DNA of 32,041 nucleotides from an uncultured Syntrophobacterales bacterium (GCA_903928915.1 CAIYSL010000031.1:1-32041); one strand, 5' to 3'. Counted from the first letter of the stretch, positions 15,857 through 24,007 are shown. The notes: generated by a model not told the origin, from the sequence alone. Numbers and translations are program-made.

Positions 15857-17305
15857 ATGGAAACGATCCATTTCAAGACAGTCGACCCGGTGAGCCAGGA
15901 ACTGCTCCGCGGGGCCTCCCGGCGGGGCGTCGAGCTCAACTGGGAGCGGTACGAAAAACAGCAGCCGCAGGACGGGTTCCTGCGCCTCGGGCTTTCCTGC
16001 CCCTACGGATGCATGCAGGGCCCCTGCCGGATCGACCCCTACGGACGGGGAGCCCAGCGGGGCATCTGCGGGTTGGACCGCGACGCCATGGCAGCCGCGT
16101 TCCTCCTGCGGCTTACCCTGCAGGGACTCTGGGAAGGGTTGGACCTCTCCGGCTCCCCCCGGCGCGGAATCGAGATTGCCTGGCCCGCCCCCCTCGAAAA
16201 GGCGGCCGCTGCGGCCCAGAGCACAATCGGCGGCGCCCCCCTTGCGGCCGCCGATATCGGCGAGAGCGCCGCGCTCCTCTCCCGCCCCTCGGCGGACCCG
16301 GAGACCCTCGTCCGCCAGGCCATCCGCCTGGGACTGCTCGCCATTGGCAGCGCCAAACGGGGGAAGTCTGCCGCTACGCTGGGATACCGCGTGGGCTACG
16401 GCCTTTTGGCCAAGGAGGCGGTCACGATCGCGGTCGCGGGCAGGATTCCCGAGACCCTGGCAAAGGCGCTCCTGAAGGCGGCCGCCGGCAGGAAAAACCC
16501 GAAAGTGCGGCTGGTTTCGCTCGGGGACTGGCTCCCCGCCGGGAAGAGCTTTCTCCCGATCGTCTGCACATCCGGCGAGGCGGAGACCGTGGTTGCGTCG
16601 GGCAGGATCGACCTTCTGCTTGCCGGACCGGGCTGCGACCCGGGGCTTGCGACGCTCGCGGCAAGCCTGAACATCCCCGTGCTGAAGGGGGAACAGGCGT
16701 CCGCGGAGGAAGAACTCTTCGCCCAGGCCCGCAGGGCCTTCGACCGTCGCGATCCGGGTTCCTTCGCCCCGGACGCCGCCCTGGTCGGCACGGGCAGCGC
16801 CGCGCTCGGCAGCGCGGAGGTCCAGGCCGGCCTGAAGAGCGCCTCCTCGTCCAAGATCGCCCTTCTGGGCGGCTCCGACACCCTCTTCCAATCCCTCGGC
16901 CATCTTCCCGTGGAATTGGCCAAGGCGCTCATCGGCGAAGGACACGCCATCGCCTCCTGGGGAGACGCAGCCCTCTGGATGGCAAAACAGGAGATCCCCG
17001 CAACGACCCTCGCCCCGCAGGACGGTCCGCTTGCCGCCGTCGCCAGTCTGGCCGCCACGGGTTCGTTGACCAGCCTCACGGGCATCTGCTTTACGGGCCT
17101 CAATGCCTGCCGCGATTTGACCCTCGCGTTGGGGCTCGCCGCCCTCGGGCTGAAGGTCGCCGTGGCCGTACCCCTGCCCCTCTGGGGGAGCGCGGCGGTC
17201 CGCACTGCCCTGGGGACGATCCTGGCCGCCACGGGGGGGAGCCTGACGCATTACGACCACCCGGCCCAGGGCGAGGAACTCCTGGCATGGTTCGTCCGGG
17301 CGTAG
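15857..17305 (+). CDS. CODH-like protein lacking active-site ligands
   Basis: 482 residues against about 640 for CooS. The N-terminus carries a CooS-type B-cluster motif, Cys48-x3-Cys52-x4-Cys57-x13-Cys71 (CPYGCMQGPCRIDPYG, RGICG). VTIAVAGRIPETLAKALLKA (189-208) matches the CooS segment with the C-cluster histidine, but HGH is replaced by AGR (194-196). Cys260 in GPGC lies where CooS has DxQC, whereas the later GGCN and GC positions read LLGGSD (336-341) and ASWGDA (366-371), without cysteine. The D-cluster cysteines before Cys48 are also missing. It belongs to the Ni-CODH/hybrid-cluster fold by pattern, yet should not bind a normal Ni-Fe C-cluster. It may be an electron-transfer or new-reaction derivative. 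Alignment to CooS was by eye. Confidence 0.75.
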   Translation: METIHFKTVDPVSQELLRGASRRGVELNWERYEKQQPQDGFLRLGLSCPYGCMQGPCRIDPYGRGAQRGICGLDRDAMAAAFLLRLTLQGLWEGLDLSGSPRRGIEIAWPAPLEKAAAAAQSTIGGAPLAAADIGESAALLSRPSADPETLVRQAIRLGLLAIGSAKRGKSAATLGYRVGYGLLAKEAVTIAVAGRIPETLAKALLKAAAGRKNPKVRLVSLGDWLPAGKSFLPIVCTSGEAETVVASGRIDLLLAGPGCDPGLATLAASLNIPVLKGEQASAEEELFAQARRAFDRRDPGSFAPDAALVGTGSAALGSAEVQAGLKSASSSKIALLGGSDTLFQSLGHLPVELAKALIGEGHAIASWGDAALWMAKQEIPATTLAPQDGPLAAVASLAATGSLTSLTGICFTGLNACRDLTLALGLAALGLKVAVAVPLPLWGSAAVRTALGTILAATGGSLTHYDHPAQGEELLAWFVRA

Positions 17306-17325
17306 CGCACGAAGGAGAGGGTTGT

Positions 17326-18570
17326 ATGGACATCCTGATCGTCGGCGGCGGCGTTGCCGGTTTCACGGCCGCCGCGGCCTGCCGAAACGCCTGGCCCGAC
17401 CGGGCCGTGACCCTGATCGACGCGGAGAATGAAGTCGGGTACTACCGGACGCTTCTTCCCCAATTCATGGTCGGGACCCTCCCGGAAACGAAGCTCTTCT
17501 TCCCCCCCGGGGATCCGGACCCGCTCTTCACGGTGCGGACCGGGGTCCGGGTGAAATCCCTCGACCGCGCGGGGCAACTGCTCCAGCTCGCCACGGGAGA
17601 GTCCCTCGGGTACGACCGGCTGATCCTCGCCCACGGCGGCGAGGCATACCTGCCGGGAATCCTCGCCGGTCCGCCGGCCCGGGGCATCTTTCCCGTCCGC
17701 GACCTGACCACGGCGCGGGCTGCGAAGGCCTGGCTCGTCGACCACCGGAAGGTGATCGTCTTCGGCGGCTCCCTCGTGGCGGTCAAGACCGCGGTCCACC
17801 TCCGCCAGGCGGGGTTCGAGGTCTCGCTGGTGGTGCGGCGCGGGCATATCCTCCTGCGCGCCCTCTCTTCTGAGTCGGCGGCGCTGGTCGAAGACCACCT
17901 GCGCCGACAGGGAGTCAGGATCGTCGTGAACGCGCCCCTGGAGGATATCCGCATCACGCAGGGCACCATTGCCGCGATCAAGGCGGGCGGGGAGTGGGTC
18001 GAGGGGAACAGCCTCATCGTCGCCGCGGGGGTGGTCCCCGACACCGCGTTCGTGGAGGGGACGGGCCTGCTCACCGACGGACAGCTCGTCGTTTCCGAGG
18101 CGATGCAGACCTCCGACCGCCGGGTATTCGCCGCGGGCGACGTGGCCGCGATCGGCGAGCGCCGGCTCAGTCCGAACACCTGGCCGCAGGCGGTCTCCCA
18201 GGCAAGGACTGCGGCCGCGAACCTGTACCGGACCGCTCCCATTCCCCTGCGCGACCCGGCGGGAATCAACGCCATGGAACTCGACGGTCTTGCCATGGTC
18301 ATCCTCGGGCCGCCGGTAGCGGGAGCGGAGACGATATCCTTCGGAAACGCCGCAGCCGGGATCAGGCGCGAACTCTTCCTCCGCGGAGGGAAACCGGTGG
18401 GGGGCGCGCTGATCGGCGACATCTCCGCCGCCGGAACGCTCCATGCCCTGCTCTCCTCCGGCAGGACCATGACCGCAGCCGAACTCCGGCTGCTGGCAGC
18501 GAGGTCCCGGACCGTCATCCCCTTCCCGGAACGGGCGGGGAGAAGAACAGCATACATTCTGAAAGGATGA
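17326..18570 (+). CDS. FAD-dependent NAD(P)H oxidoreductase (FNOR-like)
   Basis: 414 residues from ATG 17326, preceded by GAAGGAGAGG. It has the two-dinucleotide-fold plan: FAD site VGGGVAGFTAA at 6-16, NAD(P) site VFGGSLVAVKTAVHL at 145-159, and the second FAD motif RRVFAAGDVAAI. There is no redox CxxC, so it resembles rubredoxin/ferredoxin-NAD reductases and NADH oxidases, including the FNOR proteins encoded beside CooS-CooF in several anaerobes. It lies 20 bases after the CODH-like gene and 13 bases before the second ferredoxin module. The probable role is hydride exchange between NAD(P) and the iron-sulfur chain of this cluster. Direction and partner are inferred from context. Confidence 0.88.
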   Translation: MDILIVGGGVAGFTAAAACRNAWPDRAVTLIDAENEVGYYRTLLPQFMVGTLPETKLFFPPGDPDPLFTVRTGVRVKSLDRAGQLLQLATGESLGYDRLILAHGGEAYLPGILAGPPARGIFPVRDLTTARAAKAWLVDHRKVIVFGGSLVAVKTAVHLRQAGFEVSLVVRRGHILLRALSSESAALVEDHLRRQGVRIVVNAPLEDIRITQGTIAAIKAGGEWVEGNSLIVAAGVVPDTAFVEGTGLLTDGQLVVSEAMQTSDRRVFAAGDVAAIGERRLSPNTWPQAVSQARTAAANLYRTAPIPLRDPAGINAMELDGLAMVILGPPVAGAETISFGNAAAGIRRELFLRGGKPVGGALIGDISAAGTLHALLSSGRTMTAAELRLLAARSRTVIPFPERAGRRTAYILKG

Positions 18571-18583
18571 GGTTACCGAGCCT

Positions 18584-19309
18584 ATGATGATCCGAGAAGA
18601 ACTCTGCGTGGGCTGCGGCCGCTGCCAGCCCTACTGCCCGACCGTTGCGATCCGCTACGACGGCCTGAAGAGCATCATCGACCAGGACATCTGCTACGAA
18701 TGCAGCACCTGCCTTAGGGCGGCCCACTGCCCCGTCGACGCCATCTGCGAATCGCCGAACGTGTTCGACCACCCGCGCGACCTGCGTCGCCACTTCAGCG
18801 ACCCGGCCTCGCGCCACGTGGCAACGGGCATCGAGGGCCGCGGGACCGAGGAGACCAAGTCCGGCGACGTCACGCGCCGCCTGCCCCCCGGGAAGGTGGG
18901 TATCGCCATCGAGGTCGGCCGCCCCAACCTCGGCATGTCGCTTAGGGACGTCCAGAAGATCACCCGGGCCATCGCCCGCGCCGGCATTCACAAGATCGAG
19001 CCCTGCAACCCGATCCACTCGATGCTGGCCGACGAAGCCACGGGAGACCTCAAGCCCGAGTTGCTCGGAGAGCGGGTCCTCTCGGCGATCATCGAGATCG
19101 AGATGGAGAAGGGCCAGATCCGGAGCATCCTCAAGACCCTCAAGGAGGTCGCCCGGGAGGTGGACAGCGTCTTCTGTATCGACTGCTTCATGGTCGTCGA
19201 ACCCGGGATCGAGATCCCCGGAGACGTACTGGAAGAAATCCGCGCGGAAGGCCTGAGCTGGCGGCCGAACGCCAAGATCAACATGGGGCTCGGACGGGCC
19301 TGGGAATAG
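18584..19309 (+). CDS. Dicluster ferredoxin fused to unknown domain, copy 2
   Basis: 241 residues from ATG 18584; an adjacent ATG at 18587 is equally possible. It is a paralogue of the protein at 9837. Two [4Fe-4S] motifs occupy the N-terminus (CVGCGRCQPYC, then CYECSTCLRAAHCPVDAI). The unknown domain repeats the marks GRGTEETKSGDVTRR, VGIAIEVGRPNLGMSLRD and the C-terminal KINMGLGRA. Copy 2 carries an additional CIDC pair (VFCIDCFMVVEPG) where copy 1 has no cysteine. It is placed 13 bases after the flavoprotein and 15 bases before the second Cys/His protein, which supports electron delivery from NAD(P)H through the flavoprotein to this module. Chemistry unknown. Confidence 0.85.
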   Translation: MMIREELCVGCGRCQPYCPTVAIRYDGLKSIIDQDICYECSTCLRAAHCPVDAICESPNVFDHPRDLRRHFSDPASRHVATGIEGRGTEETKSGDVTRRLPPGKVGIAIEVGRPNLGMSLRDVQKITRAIARAGIHKIEPCNPIHSMLADEATGDLKPELLGERVLSAIIEIEMEKGQIRSILKTLKEVAREVDSVFCIDCFMVVEPGIEIPGDVLEEIRAEGLSWRPNAKINMGLGRAWE

Positions 19310-19324
19310 GAGAGGGAGCGCATC

Positions 19325-19975
19325 ATGACACACAGTCTGCACCGGGAAGGAACTCTGGAATCGCTGGAGAAGGACTACGTCCTGTTCGTCTATCCGGCCC
19401 GGGGGTTCAACTACAAGGGAAGCGCCCCGAAGGTACGGCGCCTCGTCGAGCTTCTGTACCTGGCCGGACCGGTCAACATGTGCGTGACCACGTTGCGCCG
19501 CAACATGTACAGCGGCGTCAAGCCCGAAGAGGTGCTGGAGAGCATCAAGGTCGAAGGGGCCCGCGTTTTCAGCGTCTTCGACAGCCGGGAGAAGGTCAAG
19601 GACGCCCTGATCCGGATCAAACAGGCGGACGAGGGCATCTCGATCATGGTCAGCGGCGTCACCGACAGCGTCCGCGAGCTCTCCGCGGAGCTGGGCATCG
19701 AACCCTACATGATCAACCTCTCCCTCGGCGTCCACGGGCGGACCGACCTCCTGCCGCCGCCCGACATCCGGGAATTCACCACCATGTGCGGCCACGGCGT
19801 CGTCTCGCCCAACCTGGTCCGCGACGTCATCCGCCGCGTCCGCGCGGGGAAGGTAACCGAGTGGGACGGCAGCGTCATCATCGCCGAGCCCTGCGCCTGC
19901 GGGATTTACAACCCCGTCCGCTCCGCGGAGCTGCTCAGGGAAAAGGCGCCGCTGTACGCGGTCGACCGCTGGTAG
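19325..19975 (+). CDS. Unknown Cys/His-motif protein ('MTHSLHR'), copy 2
   Basis: 216 residues, a paralogue of the protein at 10581. Conserved marks are MTHSLHR at the start, NLSLGVHGRTDLLPP, TTMCGHGVVSPNLV, and CACGIYNPVRSAEL near the C-terminus. The first halves have diverged: this copy has DYVLFVYPARGFNYKG and a Cys at VNMCVTT that copy 1 lacks. The intact C and H residues in both copies suggest a shared metal or cluster site. It follows copy 2 of the ferredoxin-fusion gene by 15 bases and precedes the dehydrogenase gene by 4 bases. I do not recognise the family and assign no reaction. Confidence 0.75.
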   Translation: MTHSLHREGTLESLEKDYVLFVYPARGFNYKGSAPKVRRLVELLYLAGPVNMCVTTLRRNMYSGVKPEEVLESIKVEGARVFSVFDSREKVKDALIRIKQADEGISIMVSGVTDSVRELSAELGIEPYMINLSLGVHGRTDLLPPPDIREFTTMCGHGVVSPNLVRDVIRRVRAGKVTEWDGSVIIAEPCACGIYNPVRSAELLREKAPLYAVDRW

Positions 19976-19979
19976 GGCA

Positions 19980-20873
19980 ATGGATCGGATGCTGCGACTG
20001 GGGTTCATCGGGTTCGGAGGCGCGGGGTACGGCCTGGCGAAGGGGCTTCGCCAGGCAGGTCTCGCCGAGGTCCATTTCTTCGACCGGATGCAGGAGACAC
20101 CCCCCTTTGCGGAGGTGATCGGCCGCCATAGCGCCGAGCTCGGCGCCGTGCGGGCAGCCACGATCGCCGAGCTCCTCGCCCGGACCGATTGCGTCATCTC
20201 CTGCGTCACCGGTTCCATGGCCGTGTCCGTGGCCGAAGAGGCGGCGCCGCACCTTACGCCCGCCCACCTGTACGCCGACGTGAATACCGCCTCGCCGCAA
20301 GTCAAGAAGCAGGCCGCCGCGATCGTCGAGCGGGCTGGGGCCAGCTTCACGGATGCGGCGATGATGGGGGCGATCCCCGCCTTCCTCCACCGCGTGCCGA
20401 TCCTCGCCTCGGGGAGCGGCGCCTCCCGGTTCCGCGACGCCCTGACCCCCTACGGGATGAACATCCGGGCGATCGGCGAGGAGCCGGGCCAGGCCTCCGC
20501 CATAAAGCTCTGCCGCAGCATCTTCACGAAGGGGCTCCTGTCGCTGCTGATCGAGCTGCTGACGGCGACGCACCGCCTGGGTGTCGATGATACGGTCCTG
20601 GCCTCGATCGCCGAATCGCTGGACGGAACACCCTTTACGGAAACGGCGCGGCTGCAGATGACCAAGGGGGTCGTCAACGCCGAACGGATGGCCCACGAGA
20701 TGGAGGAGGTGGTTGCCACCCTGGAGGAGCTCGCCGTGCCTGCGGCCATGTCCCGGGCATCCCGGGAGACGCTCCTCAGGTGTGCCGGGCTCGGCCTGCG
20801 CGAACGCCTCGGCGGCGAGATACCCTCCACCCTCGCCGAGGTCCTTGCCGCGCTGGAGAACCCGCCGGGTTAG
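19980..20873 (+). CDS. NAD(P)-dependent dehydrogenase, DUF1932-type C-terminus
   Basis: 297 residues. The N-terminus is a Rossmann fold with GFIGFGGAGYGLAKGL, as in the 6-phosphogluconate/3-hydroxyisobutyrate dehydrogenase superfamily, followed by YADVNTASPQVKKQAA and a TDAAMMGAIP segment typical of it. The C-terminal helices (SAIKLCRSIFTKGLLSLLIE, with the presumed catalytic Lys in SAIK) match the DUF1932 type. These enzymes oxidise 3-hydroxy acids or reduce the semialdehydes; the substrate here is unknown. ATG 19980 is 4 bases after the previous stop; ATG 19989 is an alternative start. It is the last gene of the tightly spaced run and a plausible step in metabolism of the imported acid. Confidence 0.85.
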   Translation: MDRMLRLGFIGFGGAGYGLAKGLRQAGLAEVHFFDRMQETPPFAEVIGRHSAELGAVRAATIAELLARTDCVISCVTGSMAVSVAEEAAPHLTPAHLYADVNTASPQVKKQAAAIVERAGASFTDAAMMGAIPAFLHRVPILASGSGASRFRDALTPYGMNIRAIGEEPGQASAIKLCRSIFTKGLLSLLIELLTATHRLGVDDTVLASIAESLDGTPFTETARLQMTKGVVNAERMAHEMEEVVATLEELAVPAAMSRASRETLLRCAGLGLRERLGGEIPSTLAEVLAALENPPG

Positions 20874-20937
20874 ACAGTAAACCCCATCCGGGCCCCCGTT
20901 CAAGGGATGCATGCTGCGGCCCCGGGCAGCGCCAATG

Positions 20938-20968
20938 TTGCCATTGATGTTGCTATATAATCTATAAT
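20938..20968 (+). promoter_or_regulatory. AT-rich promoter region before tauE-like gene
   Basis: Two overlapping -10 matches, TATAAT at 20956-20961 and 20963-20968, lie in an AT-rich island in otherwise GC-rich DNA. The only -35-like site is TTGCCA (20938-20943), 19 bases from the second -10. A promoter here is likely; its exact -35 is uncertain. Confidence 0.45.
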
Positions 20969-20982
20969 TGTTCTATCGTTAG

Positions 20983-21000
20983 ACAGTTTTCTTAAACTGT
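20983..21000. promoter_or_regulatory. Palindromic operator-like site
   Basis: ACAGTTT (20983-20989) and AAACTGT (20994-21000) form a perfect 7-base dyad with a four-base centre, at about +10 to +30 of the presumed transcript. Size and placement suit a dimeric repressor, possibly the GntR protein of the cluster; that link is untested. Confidence 0.4.
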
Positions 21001-21029
21001 TACTTTCAGACAAGTCCGACTGGGTGCGC

Positions 21030-21770
21030 ATGGATATCGACCTCACCACGGTGACGGTGCTTACCATCCTGTTCGTCTCCTCGCTGGTGCGCGCCATCTT
21101 CGGGTTCGGCAACGCCCTGATCGCCATGCCGCTTTTGGCAATGACGGCACTGGGCATGCAGGCGGCCACCCCGATCGTTGCCCTGATCGCCACGGTGATG
21201 TCCTTCGTGATCATCGTCAAGGATTGGAGGATCATCGACCTGAGAGGCACCTGGCGGCTCCTGGCCGCCACCGTCTTCGGGATACCCCTGGGGCTGCTCC
21301 TGCTGACCGGCCCCTTTGAAAAGGCGGGCAAGCTCCTCCTGGCAACCGTGATCGTGGGGTTTTCGCTGTACAGCCTGCTTCGGCCCCGGATTGCTGCCTT
21401 CACCCAGGAGTGGGCCGCCTACCCCTTCGGGTTCATCGCCGGCATCCTGGGCAGCGCCTACAACTCCAACGGCCCCCCGATCGTGATCTACGGCACCATC
21501 CGGAGATGGTCTCCGGACCGTTTCCGTGCGAATCTCCAGGGGTATTTCTTTCCGGCCAACCTCATCATCATCGCCGGGCACGCCATGGGAGGGCTCTGGA
21601 CGCCGACGGTGGGGTGGTATTTCCTGCTCTCCCTGCCGATCATCCTCCTGTCGATCCTGCTCGGGAACGCGCTCGCCCGCCTGATACCCCAGGGACAGTT
21701 CGATCGGCTCGTCCACATCATCCTGGTCATGATCGGAACGCTGCTGTTCGTGCGCACCATCGCGGCCTGA
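21030..21770 (+). CDS. TauE/SafE family anion permease
   Basis: 246 residues from ATG 21030 (GTG 21024 is in frame; neither has a strong ribosome site). About eight membrane segments in two halves match the TauE/SafE family (formerly DUF81): IFGFGNALIAMPLLAM near residues 22-37 and GSAYNSNGPPIVIYGTIRR with RANLQGYFFPANL in the second half. Family members are linked to export or uptake of sulfonates, sulfite and organic anions such as sulfoacetate. It has a separate AT-rich promoter with an operator-like dyad and follows the metabolic cluster by 156 bases, so it may export a product of that pathway. This is inference from position. Confidence 0.88.
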   Translation: MDIDLTTVTVLTILFVSSLVRAIFGFGNALIAMPLLAMTALGMQAATPIVALIATVMSFVIIVKDWRIIDLRGTWRLLAATVFGIPLGLLLLTGPFEKAGKLLLATVIVGFSLYSLLRPRIAAFTQEWAAYPFGFIAGILGSAYNSNGPPIVIYGTIRRWSPDRFRANLQGYFFPANLIIIAGHAMGGLWTPTVGWYFLLSLPIILLSILLGNALARLIPQGQFDRLVHIILVMIGTLLFVRTIAA

Positions 21771-21921
21771 CCGTTTCGCAGCGGTTTCCCCCCGGCTCGG
21801 ATCGCTCACCTGCCCGGTCTTGCCTCCCCGAACCGCTCCCGCGCGCCGCAGCAACCTTGCGCCCCGCGGGAGGGGCGGCTCCGTCGCCCGAGCTCGCCCA
21901 TTTTCGTTCCGGGCCTGCGAC

Positions 21922-22740
21922 CTATTCCCCCACCCCGGTTCCTCCGCGGCCTTCCGGTCCTTGCGCAGGCGGCCCCAGCTCCTCCGGCCCGGCCGGCTCC
22001 TCTCCGGCCGGTACGGGCTCCTGCGCCATCGCCTCGTACTCGGGGATGACGATCCCGCGCCGCACCATGATCCGGTAGATCGTCTGCGCCCTCCCCTCCA
22101 CGTACCGCCCCCCCTTCACGGGGTCGTACCTGAGCGGGCTGGGCAGGACCACGGCCAGCCGGCTTGCCTCCAGCGCCGTCAGGTCGGCCGCGGCCTTGGC
22201 GAAATAATGCCGCGCCGCCGCTTCGATCCCGAAGATCCCGTCGCCCCATTCGGCCACGTTCAGGTAGATCTCGATGATCCGTCGCTTGGAGAGGTTGTGC
22301 TCCAGTCGCCAGGTCAGAATTGCCTCCTTGATCTTCCTGAGCGGGTTTTTCGACGGGCTCAGGTAGAGGTTCTTGGCGAGCTGCTGGCTGATCGTGCTGC
22401 CCCCCCGCTTGAATTTCCGCTCCTTCAGGTCCTTCTCCAGGGCCTTCTGGATCGCCTCGAAGTCGAACCCTTCATGGCCCCAGAACTTGTCGTCCTCGGC
22501 GATGATCACCGCCTTGACCGCATAGGGGGAGATCCTTGCCAGCGGCACCCAGTGCTGGCGGATCTCGCGGCGAATCCCCCGGCTCTGCCACTGCCGCTCA
22601 CGGTACTCCATGAAGGCGGTCGTTCCGGGCCGCTCCCTCTTCAGCCGCGCGACGTCGGGATGGACAAGGCTGGCGGCGATGTTCAGCATCAAGCCGGCTA
22701 CGACGGCAAGGGCGACCCCGATCGACCATCTCTTGATCAT
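21922..22740 (-). CDS. mtgA: Monofunctional peptidoglycan transglycosylase MtgA
   Basis: 272 residues read leftward from the start codon at 22740. A longer in-frame start at 22848 is rejected: the extra 36 residues are charged, unlike the family, and GGAGA lies just before 22740. One N-terminal membrane anchor (SIGVALAVVAGLMLNIAASL) is followed by a glycosyltransferase family 51 domain with the catalytic Glu in IIAEDDKFWGHEGFD, then RGGSTISQQLAKNLYLSPSK, and EIYLNVAEWGDGIFGIEAA. It polymerises lipid II into glycan strands on the periplasmic face. The last 30 residues form a Pro/Glu/Gly tail beyond the usual end. It converges with the tauE-like gene and diverges from the LysM-NlpC gene. Confidence 0.95.
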   Translation of the reverse strand: MIKRWSIGVALAVVAGLMLNIAASLVHPDVARLKRERPGTTAFMEYRERQWQSRGIRREIRQHWVPLARISPYAVKAVIIAEDDKFWGHEGFDFEAIQKALEKDLKERKFKRGGSTISQQLAKNLYLSPSKNPLRKIKEAILTWRLEHNLSKRRIIEIYLNVAEWGDGIFGIEAAARHYFAKAAADLTALEASRLAVVLPSPLRYDPVKGGRYVEGRAQTIYRIMVRRGIVIPEYEAMAQEPVPAGEEPAGPEELGPPAQGPEGRGGTGVGE

Positions 22741-22892
22741 TGTTCCATTCTCCGAACCTCTGCTGTCCGGCGGGTCCGGACGGCGGTGAGCATACCCTTT
22801 TTTCCTGCCCGTGAAAAGGGCGATATGCGGGGGCAAATTGAGATTCAACTATCGATTATCATGATCTTTTAACGCTCCACTGCAATTTCAGT

Positions 22893-22921
22893 TTGACATC
22901 CCCGGACAATTCCCCTATAAA
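22893..22921 (+). promoter_or_regulatory. Strong sigma-70 promoter of the NlpC/P60 gene
   Basis: TTGACA (22893-22898), a 17-base spacer and TATAAA (22916-22921), about 100 bases before ATG 23021. This is the best promoter match in the window and probably drives the hydrolase and the overlapping deacetylase-like gene. Confidence 0.7.
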
Positions 22922-23020
22922 GGCGAGCGATTATCGTGTGCAGCTTGTCATCCACCGGCAAAATCTGTGCACCGTAGCAGGAGTGGGGGAGCCCCCGGAT
23001 TAACCACGAGGAGGTACTTC

Positions 23021-24007
23021 ATGATGAGACGGCGGATTTTCCTCTGGATGGGACTCGGAGTCCTGTTCGTGGCCTTGGCCTTTTCCGGCCAGGCTTTGGC
23101 CCGGGAAACCTACCGGGTGGTCAAGGGCGACACCCTGGCCGGGATCGCCAAGAAGACCGGCGTCACGGTTTCCTCCCTGATGACAGCCAACAGCCTCAGG
23201 GGCAGCAGTCTCAAGATAAACCAGGTCCTCGCCATCCCCTCCCCCGCAACCGCAGCCGCAAGAACGACGAAACCCACTTCCCCCAAGACCGTAACCGCAA
23301 AGAAAGCGAAATCCGCCCCGGTCGCTGCGGCCGAGCGGAGCTACCGGGTTGCCAAGGGGGATACCCTTGCCGCGATCGCCAGGAAGACCGGCGTTTCCGT
23401 GGCCGACATCCGTTCGCTCAACAGCCTCCGGGGAAGCAACCTGAAGATCGGACAGCGGCTCGCGCTCAGCCGAAAGCCGGAGCCGGAGGCGCCGCAGGAG
23501 CTGACGCTCCTTGACGCGGACGAGGAAGAGGATGACGGTGGCCTAGCCGGCGACACGGCCGCCGCCGAACTGGAGCGGCGCCAGAAGGAGCGCGAGGAGC
23601 TCCTCGGTACATGGAACAGCCCGGAAGACCCGAAGCTGCTCGTCAAGGTGGCCATGGGATTCCTCGGCGCTCCGTACCGCCTGGGCGGCTCTTCCGTGAA
23701 GGGGATCGACTGTTCCGCCTTTGTCAAGAAGATCTACCAGTTCTTCAACATCGACCTTCCCCGGACCGCCTTCGAGCAGGCCCATACGGGGCTGGGTGTG
23801 GCGCGCAGCGAGCTCGTCGAAGGGGATCTCCTGTTCTTCAACACACGGCGCAAGCTCGGCCACGTGGGGATTTACATCGGCAACAATGAATTCGTCCACG
23901 CCTCCTCGCGCAAGCGGGGGGTCCGCGTCGATAACCTGGACACCCCCTACTACAACAAGCGGTTCGTCAAGGCGGTCCGCCTCAAGGAATGCGATGAGGG
24001 GCTGTAG
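23021..24007 (+). CDS. LysM-NlpC/P60 peptidoglycan endopeptidase
   Basis: 328 residues from ATG 23021 (GAGGAGG upstream). A signal peptide (about 1-27, ending GQALA) leads to two LysM domains starting with YRVVKGDTLAGIAKKTGV (about 31) and YRVAKGDTLAAIARKTGV (about 107), which bind glycan chains. A Lys/Ala/Thr-rich linker and an acidic stretch separate them from the NlpC/P60 domain (about 203-325), whose triad is Cys231 in GIDCSAF, His281 in LGHVGIY and His293 in VHAS. It cleaves D-Glu-diaminopimelate-type peptide cross-links in the periplasm. The 3' end overlaps the next gene by 14 bases, so hydrolase and deacetylase-like protein are translationally coupled. Confidence 0.95.
   Translation: MMRRRIFLWMGLGVLFVALAFSGQALARETYRVVKGDTLAGIAKKTGVTVSSLMTANSLRGSSLKINQVLAIPSPATAAARTTKPTSPKTVTAKKAKSAPVAAAERSYRVAKGDTLAAIARKTGVSVADIRSLNSLRGSNLKIGQRLALSRKPEPEAPQELTLLDADEEEDDGGLAGDTAAAELERRQKEREELLGTWNSPEDPKLLVKVAMGFLGAPYRLGGSSVKGIDCSAFVKKIYQFFNIDLPRTAFEQAHTGLGVARSELVEGDLLFFNTRRKLGHVGIYIGNNEFVHASSRKRGVRVDNLDTPYYNKRFVKAVRLKECDEGL

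Noticed and set aside
15266-17260. Very long minus-strand open frame opposite the ferredoxin and CODH-like genes
   Set aside because: It is antisense to genes with clear motifs and ribosome sites. Long antisense frames are expected in GC-rich DNA, and this one has low-complexity Arg/Gly/Pro composition.
15857-17305. Functional CO dehydrogenase catalytic subunit (CooS)
   Set aside because: The C-cluster histidine and several cysteine positions are not conserved and the protein is far shorter than CooS; no cooC-like maturation gene is nearby.
22922-23020. c-di-AMP (ydaO) or c-di-GMP riboswitch before the NlpC/P60 gene
   Set aside because: The leader is only about 100 bases and lacks the conserved cores of either class.
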